Assembly (NCBI GenBank): GCA_963791595.1
Contig: CAWBTF010000037.1
Span: 1 to 64,000, forward strand
Origin: JAEMQF01 sp963791595
GTDB lineage: Bacteria > Pseudomonadota > Gammaproteobacteria > Burkholderiales > Burkholderiaceae_C
Direction: 5' to 3'
Length of the DNA: 64,000 nucleotides
In this document: in pieces, positions 1-9,512 of the stretch
How the letters are laid out: every line of letters starts with the position of its first letter
Numbering within the stretch: position 1 is the first letter of the stretch
The notes under the pieces: model-generated
Databases searched by the model: none
What the model saw: the letters and a program-made list of their open reading frames with translations, nothing else
Told to the model about the DNA's origin: nothing
Program-made: the position numbers and the translations under genes

Positions 1-1
1 T

Positions 2-52
2 GTTTAAATTCAGCGGCCGCCGGAGTCTGTCCGCTGAAATGCATGGTTAGAC
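2..52 (-). repeat. attC recombination site (integron cassette end)
   Basis: An imperfect palindrome with the layout of an integron attC site. The R-type boxes are GTTTAAA at 2-8 and GTTAGAC at 46-52. The inner boxes TTCAGCGG (9-16) and CCGCTGAA (31-38) are perfectly complementary. It lies directly after the stop codon of the minus-strand gene ending at 90, where a cassette's attC is expected. The outer box at 2-8 departs from consensus at one conserved base (GTTTAAA instead of GTTTAAC), and the window edge prevents seeing the next cassette. Confidence 0.65.
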
Positions 53-89
53 ATCGTTTTCCAGTGCTTGCCAGCATGTGGTGCGCACC

Positions 90-974
90 CTAGATGCCGA
101 AGCGGCCTGTCTTCTGCATTTGCACGATGCGAGCCTCCATGCGTTGTCGCACGGAGCGGAAGCGCTGCACGTTTTCAGGAATTGCGGCGGTCATGAAGTA
201 GCAGTCAAAGTACCTCCCGAGCAGGTTCTCTCGGTTTAATCGTTGCAAGTCCCGTTTCACTTTCCCGATGGGTATGTCGGTGCCTTGCTCTCGCAGCCTC
301 TTCTGCGTCCGCAGTGCTCGTGCCTTCATTTCGGCTCGGGTACATTGAGTCTCGACGTAGCCAACAGCGACTCTCTCGTACCAATGCTCTGACTGTTGGG
401 CAAACCAGCGGCCGACCTCTAGATCTGTGCGGATCATGGCGTCGACAGCGACGCCGGCATCCATGCCTGCGAACATGATCGAGTAGAACTTGCGGAAGCC
501 GGCGAGGAGCTCGTAGGCGCGGACTGATTCCGTAGGCGCGATCATGGCATAGCAGGGCGCTGGGTCGATGTTGAACAAGCGGGAGAGAAAATGTGCGCCG
601 AAGCAGGCTGCGAAGACGGCAACCAAGTTGAACCGAGTGGCCCTATTGAGATCGACGAGGAGGTCTGAGAGGTTCGACCAGGAGAGAACGCTTCCGTTGG
701 CGAACTCAAGCCCGACGTCAGCTCCGCCATGGCACTCGACGTGCAGCAAGGGAATGCTGCCCGTTGATGCGGCGGCTCGGGTGAGCGATCGAAGATGTTC
801 GGCGAATGCAGTGACGTGTTCGCACGTGTGGTACTCAACGTCTATTGAGAGACTACGAACTGTATCCAGCTCGCGGACAAACTCAGCTGTGACGGCACCG
901 GTCTTGGTTTCGTGCGCCTCAAGGGACTCGAGGACTACTACTCGAGAGAAGTGCAAGTCAGTACCAAGGGGCAT
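90..974 (-). CDS. Integron-cassette protein, caspase/CHAT-like fold
   Basis: A 294-residue cytoplasmic protein with no signal peptide or membrane segment. Residues about 76-130 carry a pattern typical of caspase-like/CHAT peptidases: a hydrophobic strand ending in HVECHGG (His82) and, about 42 residues on, a second strand ending in AACFGA (Cys124). These would be the catalytic His and Cys. The last 80 residues are rich in Arg/Lys and probably helical. The gene lies between two attC-like sites in the same orientation as its neighbour, so it is a mobile cassette. CHAT and caspase-like proteases occur in bacterial defence and in signalling. Either is possible here and no partner substrate is visible. 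The fold assignment is from motif spacing only. Confidence 0.6.
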   Translation of the reverse strand: MPLGTDLHFSRVVVLESLEAHETKTGAVTAEFVRELDTVRSLSIDVEYHTCEHVTAFAEHLRSLTRAAASTGSIPLLHVECHGGADVGLEFANGSVLSWSNLSDLLVDLNRATRFNLVAVFAACFGAHFLSRLFNIDPAPCYAMIAPTESVRAYELLAGFRKFYSIMFAGMDAGVAVDAMIRTDLEVGRWFAQQSEHWYERVAVGYVETQCTRAEMKARALRTQKRLREQGTDIPIGKVKRDLQRLNRENLLGRYFDCYFMTAAIPENVQRFRSVRQRMEARIVQMQKTGRFGI

Positions 975-1011
975 TGTGTGCGCGAGGAGGAAGTAGGTAC
1001 GTCTTCGCGGT

Positions 1012-1083
1012 GTTTAACGTTGGAGCTCAGCCGCCTGCGGAGGCTGCAGGCCGTAGCAGGTCGGCTGCAGCGACGGGTTAGCC
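1012..1083 (-). repeat. attC recombination site between two cassettes
   Basis: A 72-bp attC site. The outer boxes GTTTAAC (1012-1018) and GTTAGCC (1077-1083) match the R box consensus on both sides. The inner arms around GCTCAGCCGCCTGC and GCAGGTCGGCTGCAGC are imperfectly complementary and flank a variable loop. The stop codon (TAA) of the gene to its right, at 1078-1080, is supplied by the attC core itself, as happens in integron cassettes. Confidence 0.8.
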
Positions 1084-1842
1084 CCCACTTGTCGGCTCTC
1101 GTTGGGGGCTCTGCGTTTGTGCTTTGCGTTTTCTCCGCCAGTCGCGGATGAGGACGAAGAAAAGGTTGAGGAACGCCGCAATCAAGACGAAGAGGGCAAA
1201 GGAGCGACGAATGCGATCCTCGGTCGGCGTACGGAACGCTTCTATGTAGCCGGCAGGGTGCCGGACAGTGATTCGCTCGGTTATTGATGCTGCGCCGGCA
1301 ACCTTGCCAAGCGGCTTGACTTCGAGTGGCCCCGGCTGCGATTGCACAGCAATGACCTTGACGAGCACGACATCCTTCGGTTCAAAGATGACGGGCGGAA
1401 GTGTCACTGTATCGCCGCCGCTCGATTTCGGGACAGCATTCCGACTCAGATAGTCAGAGGATGACTGATCGAGGCCGACCCAGAGAAGCGTCGCGCTCGG
1501 GATGCGAAAACCAAGAAGCTCCTTCGGGTCGTAGTCTGCTTGACGGATCGTCGTGTCGCCGGAGTTCCAGATTCGGACAAGCGCAACTTTGAGAGGCGTC
1601 TTTCGGGGATCAAGCGGGCTACCTTGGAACCTGACTTCCAGTGACGGGACAGCGGCTTGGTCGTTTAGGACGTTGCTTGCGACCAGGAGCGTGACGCTCA
1701 CTTCAGTCTTCTTCTCGTTGAACCAAGTTGCGTAGACGGCGAGCGCGATTCCGGCAACTGCCAAGAGGAAGGCGCCGAGCGGGGACTTCAGAAAGTCGAC
1801 CGCACTATGGAGCCTTGCGCTGAGGACATGCGTAGGGAGCAT
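1078..1842 (-). CDS. Integron-cassette membrane protein, unknown function
   Basis: A 254-residue protein with one hydrophobic segment near residues 22-42 (FLLAVAGIALAVYATW) and a second near 213-233 (FALFVLIAAFLNLFFVLI) followed by a basic tail RDWRRKRK. The 170 residues between are predominantly beta-type and polar, so they probably sit outside the cytoplasm with both ends inside. I recognise no family. It is bounded by attC-like sites on both sides and reads in the same direction as the caspase-like cassette, so it is a separate captured cassette. Its start is 9 bases from the recombination point at 1851, leaving little room for a ribosome site of its own. Confidence 0.6.
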   Translation of the reverse strand: MLPTHVLSARLHSAVDFLKSPLGAFLLAVAGIALAVYATWFNEKKTEVSVTLLVASNVLNDQAAVPSLEVRFQGSPLDPRKTPLKVALVRIWNSGDTTIRQADYDPKELLGFRIPSATLLWVGLDQSSSDYLSRNAVPKSSGGDTVTLPPVIFEPKDVVLVKVIAVQSQPGPLEVKPLGKVAGAASITERITVRHPAGYIEAFRTPTEDRIRRSFALFVLIAAFLNLFFVLIRDWRRKRKAQTQSPQREPTSGG

Positions 1843-1850
1843 GTTGTGGT

Positions 1851-1897
1851 GGCTAACGTTTAGTTGAGCGGGCGTCCGGCGGCGCGGCGGGTTGGCC
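1851..1897 (-). repeat. Probable third attC (or attI-proximal) site
   Basis: GGCTAAC at 1851-1857 is a correct R box and marks the start of the second cassette. GTTGGCC at 1891-1897 is a one-mismatch partner. The inner arms pair only weakly, so this could be a short degenerate attC or the cassette-side half of an attI. No integrase gene was found within the window to its right. Confidence 0.45.
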
Positions 1898-2407
1898 TAG
1901 CACGGCTCGTTTCCGGGGTCGCTTTCATCTACTTCAGCTCGGAGATTGAGTATCCGGCGCTTTGAGTTCTTGGCGCAATGGCTGACCCAAAAATTTCGGC
2001 ATCACTGCCTCCAGTGCGATCCGCGTCCCCCCCAGGGCGTTGTTCGATGTTCCAGATGCTCCGGGGTCCGCCGCGCATGCGGTTTCCGATTGCATCCAAA
2101 GCCCCTGCGGCTGCGCCCAAGGTGGGGCACCACGAGGTGCCGGGCCAATCACGTTTGCACAGGGCGGTGGTGGTGCCCCCGTTCGCAGGCCCCATTCGCG
2201 GTGGCCCGCAAGCGCATCCAGCGGCACTGGCGGTGATGACGAGAATGGCCGTGATGCCGGCTCGGTGGTACCCCGCGAGCGTGGGCCGGAGAACGGGGGT
2301 GCCGCCACCGCCCTGCCGCGCGGACGTAGGCGTGCAGCACGTCCGCGAACACAAGACCCAGCACCAGATGCGAACCGGAAACGGGTCGAAGAAAACGGCA
2401 GCACCGA
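1898..2407. other. Gene-free stretch
   Basis: About 500 bases between the cassette boundary and the stop of the EamA transporter. Open frames exist on both strands because of the high GC content, but their translations are low-complexity Arg/Pro/Ala-rich and show no domain, signal peptide or ribosome site. I see no integrase, insertion sequence or RNA gene in it. Confidence 0.5.
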
Positions 2408-3337
2408 TCAAGAAGCCGCAATCACACCATCGCTCCCCGGCCCCTGGCTCTCGCGCCGCGCCACCCAGATCGTCGCCGCGCTGATCACGGTGCCGCCGAG
2501 CAGCGTGGTGTGGCTCGGTACGTCGGTGAACAACAGCCAGCCCATCAAGGCCGACCACACCAGGTCGAGAAACTTCGCCGATTGCGTGGCCGAGATGTCG
2601 ACCACCGTGAACGAACGCGTCACGCAGTAGTGGCCGGCGCTGCCGAGCACGCCGCACACCAGAAAACCCAGCCACTGCCACGCGCTCAGCGGCTGCCAAT
2701 GCAGCAGCGCCAGCGGCAGGCTGAAGATCGACACCGTGATCGCCTGCCAGAACAGGATCACGCCGGTGGTCTCGTAGCGCGTCAGCGCTTTCGTCACGAG
2801 GAACGACGCGGCGAACATCGGCGCCGAGGCCAGCATCACCAGGTGGTAAGCGCCGCCGCTGCCCGAGAGCTGCGGCCCCACGACGATCATCACGCCGGCG
2901 AATCCGATCGCGACGGCGACCCAGCGCTCCCAGCGCATCGCTTCGCGAAAGAACAGCGCGGCACCGATCAGGATGAAGATCGGCGTCGTGAAGCCGATCG
3001 CCGTCATGTCGGCCAGCGGAATTTTCGGCAGCGCGATGAACCAGAGAAACAGGCCGAGCGTATGCAACGCGCCGCGCGTGAACTGGCCTCCCACCTGGCG
3101 CGGCATGTAGTGCCGGATGCCCCGCACCAGCACGATCGGAAGCAGCACGACGAAGCCGAGGAAGTAGCGCAGAAACTGCGACAGGAACGGGTCGACCTGC
3201 AGCGTCAGCCAGCGCATCAAGGCGTTGAGCATGCTGAACAGAAAGCCCGCCGCACACACCCAGAGCAGGCCGCGGGTGGTGGGGCTCCAGTGGGCTGAGC
3301 GGCGGCCGAGCGAGCTTCTGGAGAAGTCGGAAAGCAT
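2408..3337 (-). CDS. DMT-superfamily (EamA) transporter
   Basis: A 309-residue inner-membrane protein with about ten hydrophobic segments arranged as two EamA repeats, the usual length and layout of drug/metabolite transporters. The segments include WVCAAGFLFSMLNALMRWL near residue 27 and a second-repeat segment MLASAPMFAASFLVTKAL near 165. The start chosen is the Met of MLSDFSRS rather than an upstream Met, because the extra 17 residues would be polar and unconserved. The substrate is unknown. The gene is divergent from the gamma-glutamyltransferase gene, with 113 bases between them that could hold both promoters. Confidence 0.85.
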   Translation of the reverse strand: MLSDFSRSSLGRRSAHWSPTTRGLLWVCAAGFLFSMLNALMRWLTLQVDPFLSQFLRYFLGFVVLLPIVLVRGIRHYMPRQVGGQFTRGALHTLGLFLWFIALPKIPLADMTAIGFTTPIFILIGAALFFREAMRWERWVAVAIGFAGVMIVVGPQLSGSGGAYHLVMLASAPMFAASFLVTKALTRYETTGVILFWQAITVSIFSLPLALLHWQPLSAWQWLGFLVCGVLGSAGHYCVTRSFTVVDISATQSAKFLDLVWSALMGWLLFTDVPSHTTLLGGTVISAATIWVARRESQGPGSDGVIAAS

Positions 3338-3450
3338 CGGCGCAATGATGCCCGCAATTGTTCGGGATTCGCGCGCCGCGCCGTGCACTGCCCGTCACCG
3401 ATACTGTGCCCGCCGCGCAGCATGCGCTTGTCTCGAACACCGCGAACCTC

Positions 3451-5090
3451 ATGGATATCACCACCGGCCGTCCCGTGACGATGGCACCCTCGGGCATGGT
3501 CACCTGCCCGCATTCGCTCGCCTCCAGCGCGGGCGTGGACGTGCTGCGCGCCGGCGGCTCGGCGGTGGATGCGGCGATTGCCGCGAGCAGCACGCTCTCC
3601 GTGATCTACCCGCACATGACGGGGCTGGGCGGCGATGCGTTCTGGCTCATCTACGATGCGAAGATCGAGCGCGGTGCGCTACCTCGACGGCGGCGGGCGC
3701 GCCGCGGCCGGCGCCAGAGCGACGTGGTTTCGCGAACGCGGCCACAGCGAGATTCCGTTTCGCGGCGTGCTGCCCGCAACGCTCACGACGCCGGGCGCGG
3801 TGGCGAGCTGGGTCGAGGCGCACCGCGAATTCGGGCGCGTGCCGTTCGCACGTTGCCTGGAGGCGGCCACCGGCTACGCGCGCGACGGGTTTCCCGTCAC
3901 CGAGCGGCTGGCCGGCTGGATCGAGGCGGTCGCGCCCGAGCTCGCGCCACACGCCGAATCGGCAGCGATCTATCTGCCGCAGGGCCGCGCGCCGCGCGCC
4001 GGCAGCACGCTGAAGAATCCGAACCTCGCGCGCACGCTCGGCGCACTCGCACAAGGCGGCCACGCCGGGTTTCTACGAAGGCGACGTGGGGCACGAACTC
4101 GCGCGCTTCTCGCAGGCGAGCGGCGGCTTCTTCACGGCAGCCGACCTCGCCGCGCAAGACGCCCGCTGGGGCGAACCTTTGCGCGGAAGCTACCGCGGCG
4201 TGACGATCTATGAGACGCCCGCGCCGACGCAGGGTTTCACGGTGCTCGAGATGCTGAACCTGCTCGAACCGTTCGAGCTGCACAAGCGCGGCTACCTCGG
4301 CGCCGACCACGCGCACCTGATGGTGCAGGCCAAGCAGATCGCGTACCACGACCGCGACAACTTCCTCGCCGACCCGCGCTTTGCCAGCGTGCCGATGGCC
4401 AAGCTGATCTCCAAGGCCTACGCCGACGAGCGCCGCGCGCTGATGGACCCGGCGCGCGCGCTGCCGTGGGACAAGATACCGTCGCACGGCAGCCTGAAGG
4501 GCGACACGGTGTTCATCGCGGCGGTGGACGCACAGGGCAACGCGGCCGCGCTGATCAACAGCCTCTATGGCGTGTTCGGTTCCTGCGTGGTGGCGGGCAA
4601 CACCGGGGTGATGCTGCAAAACCGCAGTGCCTACTTCTCGCTCGACGAGGCGCACCCGAACTGCGTGGCGCCGGGCAAGACGCCGCTGCACACGCTGATC
4701 GCGTCGCTGGCGTTCCGTCAGGACAAGCACGGCGACGACAAGCTGTGGGGCGTGGTCGGCTGCATGGGCGCCGACGGCCAGCCGCAGATCCACGCGCAGA
4801 CCTACGTGAACATGATCGACTTCGGCCGCAACATCCAGGACGCGGTGGAAGCGCCGCGCTGGTTGTCTGGGCGCTTCGGGCTGGGCGAGGCGCGCGACAC
4901 GCTGCACATCGAGGCACGCTTTCCAAGGCAGACCATCGACGAGTTGGAGCGCCGCGGCCATCCTCTGGACCGTTGGGGCGACTGGCATGAGCTCGCCGGC
5001 CATGCGCACGGCATCACGATCGATCCTGAAAGTGGCCTGCGGCTGGGCGGCTCCGACCCGCGCAGCGATGGCGCGGCGATTGGATATTGA
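3451..5090 (+). CDS. Gamma-glutamyltransferase family protein, two frameshifts
   Basis: Ntn-hydrolase of the gamma-glutamyltransferase/acylase family, which cleaves gamma-glutamyl bonds such as those in glutathione. Three consecutive frames carry one continuous protein of about 545 residues. The N-terminal part (GGSAVDAAIAAS, then MTGLGGDAFW) is followed by a middle part starting AVRYLDGGG, then a C-terminal part starting GHELARFSQ. The nucleophile Thr of the small subunit is in KGDTVFIAAVD (codon at 4506-4508). Frame changes lie near 3662 and 4068, and each is explained by one extra base. At 4068 the run reads GGGTTTCTAC where GGGTTCTAC would keep the frame. All family landmarks survive, so a sequence error is more likely than decay. 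No signal peptide is visible. Confidence 0.8.
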
Positions 5091-5119
5091 GGTCGTGTTA
5101 CCGCGCAGGAGATCCCATC

Positions 5120-6658
5120 ATGACCCGTCCTTGGCCGATGCCGTGGAAGCTCGGGGCGGCGCTGTTCGCGCTGCTCGCGATCGGGCTGCCGTTTTCGTGC
5201 ACGCCGACCGACGCGTACCGCAGCCGCGTTGAAGTCGTCGAGGGCTGCGTACCGCAGGAGGTGGGCGGAAAACTAGGACCTTCGGCCCCGCTCGACTGCC
5301 GGAGTGCGTCAACCGAGCGGGCGAGCGCGACGGCTGGTCCGTCCTACGCCTACACGCTGCACACGATCGAGTTCGACGATCAAGGCTGGAGCCGGTACCT
5401 GCCCGGAGCCCAGGTCTCGCAGATGGACAGTGCGCTGAACGCGATCCGCGCCAGGCTCGAGCGCAATGCTTCCGGCGCAGCGCCGCCGAACCTGCAGATC
5501 GTCGTCTACGTCCACGGCTGGAAGCACAACGCCGGCGCCGACGACAGCAACGTCGAGAATTTCCGCGCACTGCTCAGGCAGGTCTCGACGATCGAGGACA
5601 ACGGCGCCGGCTCGCGCCGCGAGGTCGTCGGCGTGTACGTGGGATGGCGCGGCGATTCGCTGAGACTGCCCGACCCGATCAAGAGCGCCACGTTCTGGGA
5701 CCGCAAGAACACCGCCGCCGAAGTGGCGCAGGGCACGGTGCGCGAACTGTTCGCGCGCCTGGACGCCATTGCCGACAGCGCCAACGCCAATTGGCTGCAA
5801 CTGCGCGGCACCGCGGCCAGGGCGCAGAGGGCGCCGGACCCGAGCGCCGCGGCGGCCGTGAAGCGGGTGCGCGTGATGTACCTGGGCCACAGCTTCGGCG
5901 GCCACATCCTGCTCACCGCGCTGGGCGGATCGGTGTTGCGCGACATGGCGGCGTTCGACGAAAGGCTGCGCTCGCTGCCGGGCGAGGCGCGGGCCAACTG
6001 CGACTGGCCAAAACTGAACCGTGACGGAGACATGATCGTGCTGATCAACCCTGCCGTCGAGGGCACGCGCTTCCAGCCTTTGGCCGCGGTGACGCGCGCC
6101 TGGACGGACCAGTGCCACCACGCCCCGGTACTCGTTTCGATCACGTCCAAGGGCGACTGGGCGACGAGGTACGCGTTCACCGCGGGTCGGTTCGTGTCGA
6201 CGCTGTTGGAGGAATATGTCAACGGCGACGAGCGCAACGCCGATCGCCAGACCTTCGGCCACGATGCGAACTTCGTGACGCACCACCTCAAGACCTTCGA
6301 GGGTTACGTGAGGGATGCCGGCGCCGGCGCGGTGCTGCCCAAGCGCCATGGCAACTGCGAACAATGGGATGTCGAGCGCAACTTCATCGGCTCCGTGACT
6401 GCCGAATGGTCGAGCAACCGGGCGCACGCACGCGCCGTCAATGAAGGCATATGGGACGTGAATGCCGCGCGCGGCTTTTGCGCGGGCACGGTGTTGCTGC
6501 CGGTGGTGAGCGATGCGCGGCTGCGCGCGCCGGTGCTGAACATCCTGGCCGACGCCGACCTGATCCCCGACCACAACGACATCTTCCAGCCGCGCTTCGT
6601 CAGCTTCGTGCGCGAGCTGTATCTCGACACTTCGGGGCAGCTGCGCACGGCGGATTGA
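5120..6658 (+). CDS. Lipoprotein with alpha/beta-hydrolase fold
   Basis: A 512-residue protein. The N-terminus has a basic start, a hydrophobic segment and a lipobox LPFSC (Cys near residue 28), so it is predicted to be a lipidated envelope protein. An alpha/beta hydrolase core follows: IVVYVHGWKHN (oxyanion strand, about residue 130) and the nucleophile elbow YLGHSFGGH (Ser near residue 258). A late His in KNDWATRY/NFVTHHL-type segments is less clear. ATG at 5120 was chosen because CAGGAG lies about 9 bases upstream. It follows the gamma-glutamyltransferase gene by only 29 bases and could be co-transcribed. The substrate is unknown; serine-esterase chemistry is inferred from the elbow motif. 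Confidence 0.75.
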   Translation: MTRPWPMPWKLGAALFALLAIGLPFSCTPTDAYRSRVEVVEGCVPQEVGGKLGPSAPLDCRSASTERASATAGPSYAYTLHTIEFDDQGWSRYLPGAQVSQMDSALNAIRARLERNASGAAPPNLQIVVYVHGWKHNAGADDSNVENFRALLRQVSTIEDNGAGSRREVVGVYVGWRGDSLRLPDPIKSATFWDRKNTAAEVAQGTVRELFARLDAIADSANANWLQLRGTAARAQRAPDPSAAAAVKRVRVMYLGHSFGGHILLTALGGSVLRDMAAFDERLRSLPGEARANCDWPKLNRDGDMIVLINPAVEGTRFQPLAAVTRAWTDQCHHAPVLVSITSKGDWATRYAFTAGRFVSTLLEEYVNGDERNADRQTFGHDANFVTHHLKTFEGYVRDAGAGAVLPKRHGNCEQWDVERNFIGSVTAEWSSNRAHARAVNEGIWDVNAARGFCAGTVLLPVVSDARLRAPVLNILADADLIPDHNDIFQPRFVSFVRELYLDTSGQLRTAD

Positions 6659-6688
6659 AGCGCGAGGCGACAGCCCAAGCCTGTGCGC

Positions 6689-8320
6689 TTACAGTGGCTC
6701 CAGCTTCGCCCCGCGCAACCCCACCAGCAGTGCGCGGCCGCCGGGCTCGACGCGGAACTCGCCGTACTTCGCGCCTTCCCAGCGCTTCGCTTCGCCTTCC
6801 TTGAAGAACCAGGCGTCGGTCACGAGGGTCCAGCGCCCGGCCTTGGGTGTCAGCTCGATGCGCAGCTGGTCGGCGGCGAGCGCAGCGCCTTCGTCGATGC
6901 GAAGCAAGGTGGCGACGCCGCGCGCATCGATCTGAGCCACCACGCGCGGCCGCATCGCGCTCAGCGCGCCGCCGACGCCTGCGCGCACGTCGCCGGGCAC
7001 GCGGAAGTTCAGCTGCATGAAGTCGCCCTGCATCAACGAACGTGGGTCGACGGGTGCGAGCTCGACGAACACCGGCCGCCCATTCGCGATCAAGTCCTCC
7101 TTTTGCCAGATGGCGAAGTTCGCCACCGCCAGCACAGCGATCGCGCTCGCGACGATCGCCGCGCGCGTGCCGGCTGTGGTTGGTGCGCGGGCAGCGGCAG
7201 GCTGCCGCGAGGCAGTTGGCTGGCCTGACCTCGAGCCGAACCACGCCAGAACCCCGAGCGCCGCACCGGCGGCGAGCAGCAGCAGCGCCTTGCTCGCCAA
7301 GGGCCATTGCAGCTGATAGTAAAAGGCGCCGACGATCCAGGCAGCGGTCAGCGCCGCGGCCATCGCCAAGCGCCAGCGCAGGGTCGTCGCGGTCAATGCC
7401 AGCGCGAGCAGCACGGCACCCAAGGCCGGCATGAACCATGCGAGCGCCAACATGACCAGCGCAACGCCGCCGTTCACTGCAGTGCGCAGCCGCGGCCAGC
7501 GGCGCGCAGCCCAGAACGCCGCTGCCGCCGCCAGAACGAGAGAAACCGCCGGCAGCACGAGCCCCTGCCCTGGGGCGCGCCGCGCGGTCTCGCGAATCAC
7601 TTCGCCGGCAAAGCCGCCGCCCGCGCTGGCGCCCACCAGAAATGTCATCCCCGACCACCATGCCAGCCCGGCGAGCGTAGCGAGCATCCAGCCGGCGCCG
7701 AGCGATTCGATCGCAGCGGCTAGCGGCGCCCGCGCGCCGTCGGTGAGCACTCGGCGCTGGACCCACGCGGCGCCTAACCAGACCGCGATGCAGACATGCC
7801 ACGCGAACCAGAAGACCTGCGCCCGGCCGATGCCGGTGCCATGCTCGGGAACGCACGCGATCGACAGCGCCAGGGCCGCGGCCGCGCCGAGCAGCACGCG
7901 CAACCAGGGCCGGGCAATGCCCACGCCGACGCCGAGCGCCACCCCACACAGCAACGCGGCGCCGCGCGGCACGCTCGAGTCGCGAGCCAGGGCGAAACCG
8001 AGCGATGCGCCGCCCACCAGCAGCGCAGGCACGGCAAGCTGCTCGACGAACAGCGGTACATCGCGCGCGCGCAGCACCACCACCGCGCCGCTGAGCAGCA
8101 GCACGGCAACGACGTACAGGCCCGGGCCGCGGTTGATGAACTCTCCGAACAAGGAGCCGACAACGCCGAGCAGCGGCAGCGCCGCGAGCCACGCGCCCAG
8201 GCCGGTGAGCAGCACCACGGGCCAGGGGCGTTCCTCGACGGCTGGAGCGGCCACGCTGGCCGACAGCACGCCTTCGGCGACGGCGGCGTGAATGATGCGA
8301 GGCAGACGCTCGTCGCTCAT
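6689..8320 (-). CDS. DUF4401 and GDYXXLXY-domain membrane protein
   Basis: A 543-residue inner-membrane protein. Residues about 35-370 form many hydrophobic segments (DUF4401-type). The C-terminal 150 residues form a soluble domain with the signature GDFMQLNF, matching the GDYXXLXY family for which it is named. A last transmembrane segment (ASAIAVLAVANFAIW) separates the two. The start overlaps the stop of the upstream DUF2157 gene by four bases (ATGA), so translation is coupled. This DUF2157-DUF4401/GDYXXLXY pairing is a recurrent arrangement. Its biochemical function is not established. Confidence 0.85.
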   Translation of the reverse strand: MSDERLPRIIHAAVAEGVLSASVAAPAVEERPWPVVLLTGLGAWLAALPLLGVVGSLFGEFINRGPGLYVVAVLLLSGAVVVLRARDVPLFVEQLAVPALLVGGASLGFALARDSSVPRGAALLCGVALGVGVGIARPWLRVLLGAAAALALSIACVPEHGTGIGRAQVFWFAWHVCIAVWLGAAWVQRRVLTDGARAPLAAAIESLGAGWMLATLAGLAWWSGMTFLVGASAGGGFAGEVIRETARRAPGQGLVLPAVSLVLAAAAAFWAARRWPRLRTAVNGGVALVMLALAWFMPALGAVLLALALTATTLRWRLAMAAALTAAWIVGAFYYQLQWPLASKALLLLAAGAALGVLAWFGSRSGQPTASRQPAAARAPTTAGTRAAIVASAIAVLAVANFAIWQKEDLIANGRPVFVELAPVDPRSLMQGDFMQLNFRVPGDVRAGVGGALSAMRPRVVAQIDARGVATLLRIDEGAALAADQLRIELTPKAGRWTLVTDAWFFKEGEAKRWEGAKYGEFRVEPGGRALLVGLRGAKLEPL

Positions 8321-9321
8321 CGCCGCTCTCCCCGGAGGGTTGCCGTGCTCGCCATCGGGTCACCGTAGCTGCGCGACAGCCGCAGGATCAGCGCGACGCT
8401 GGCCGCGAGCAGCCCGGCCGCTACCAAGCCCAGCAGCAGCAGGCGGCCGATCGGGTCGCCGCCGGAATGGCGATCGAACAGCAGGCGCGCCAGGCCTGCC
8501 ACGAGCAGCGAGTTGAGCCCGAGCGCGACGGCGCTCAGCCCATAGACCTCGAAACCGCGCGGTTGCACCAGCACCACCGCGGCGGCCACGAGCAGGGCCA
8601 GACCCAGGGCGTAGTGCATCGCGATGGGCGAATGGAACAGGCCGCCGAGCGCGGTGAGCGTGAGCATCACGACCGCCAGCGTCAGCGCCGTGCGCAAGGC
8701 CCAGATGCCGGCGCCGGCGAAGCGCCGCAGCGGACCACCGAGCGCGCCGACGACACCGAACGCCGCGCCCCAGCCGAGCAGATGCGCCAGCAGGTCGCGC
8801 GGTTCGACGCGCCACTGGTGCCCGGTGTGCGCATGCACCCACAGCGCCACCGCGCTCATCGCCACCAGCGCCCAGGGGGCCCACAGCACGTCGCTGCGCG
8901 CCCCCCAGCACAGCGGCAGCGCGAGCGCGGCCCAGAGCGCGAACAGTTGCCACGGGTCGGCGCCGGTCTGGTAGGTCTGGCCGAAGTAGGCGAACAGCCC
9001 GCCGATTCCGAGCAGCGCCAGCAGCGCGAGCGGTGCGCGCGCGGCGCCGGGCCGCAAAGCGCCGAGGCACATGATCAGCACCACGGCTTCGAGCAGGGCG
9101 AAGCGGCCGAAGCGCCCCAGCGTCTCCCAGTTCGCGGCGACCCAGAAGATGATGCCCAGGCCGCACAGCGCCGCCGCGAGCACGGCGACACCACGCGGCA
9201 GCCAGACGTTCAGCCCCGCGGGCTCATCATTGAGCCCGGCCAGGCGCTCCAGGCGCTGCGTGGCGCGCGCATCGAGGCGCTGCTCGGCGGCGAGTTGGTA
9301 CAACTCGAGGCGCAGATTCAT
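8317..9321 (-). CDS. DUF2157 membrane protein
   Basis: A 334-residue inner-membrane protein. The N-terminal 45 residues are a soluble helical segment (MNLRLELYQLAAEQRLD) typical of DUF2157, and about nine hydrophobic segments follow from residue 50 on. The start was taken at the Met of MNLRLELY because an upstream Met would add an unconserved 14-residue extension. It overlaps the DUF4401/GDYXXLXY gene by four bases and forms a two-gene operon with it. The function is unknown. Confidence 0.85.
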   Translation of the reverse strand: MNLRLELYQLAAEQRLDARATQRLERLAGLNDEPAGLNVWLPRGVAVLAAALCGLGIIFWVAANWETLGRFGRFALLEAVVLIMCLGALRPGAARAPLALLALLGIGGLFAYFGQTYQTGADPWQLFALWAALALPLCWGARSDVLWAPWALVAMSAVALWVHAHTGHQWRVEPRDLLAHLLGWGAAFGVVGALGGPLRRFAGAGIWALRTALTLAVVMLTLTALGGLFHSPIAMHYALGLALLVAAAVVLVQPRGFEVYGLSAVALGLNSLLVAGLARLLFDRHSGGDPIGRLLLLGLVAAGLLAASVALILRLSRSYGDPMASTATLRGERR

Positions 9322-9472
9322 CGGATGCTCCAAACTGAGTTGGCGTGACTGCATGGTAAGCACGTCGGGCCGACGCAGGCGAGCACTGCTTCGCGAATCT
9401 CACGATTCGATTCCGCGCGGCGCGCGGCGCGATACCGGCGCCGTGCAACGCGCGCAGGTAGATTTCACGCGC

Positions 9473-9494
9473 CGCCGGTGTAACCACACCGGCG
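9473..9494. other. Short perfect hairpin
   Basis: CGCCGGTGT (9473-9481) and ACACCGGCG (9486-9494) are perfectly complementary around a four-base loop AACC. No T-run follows on either strand. It lies between the divergent DUF2157 gene and the hsdR relic, and may mark a recombination edge or an unlinked RNA hairpin. Confidence 0.4.
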
Positions 9495-9512
9495 CGCCAT
9501 GAAGGGACGCGG

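Noticed and set aside
10..40. A NotI-type site (GCGGCCGC) near the window start, suggesting vector sequence
   Set aside because: The site falls in the inner arm of an attC palindrome and is explained by it.
1929..3593. A 554-codon minus-strand open frame across the EamA transporter region
   Set aside because: The transporter is read in a different frame with ten membrane segments. This frame gives Arg/Pro-rich low-complexity sequence.
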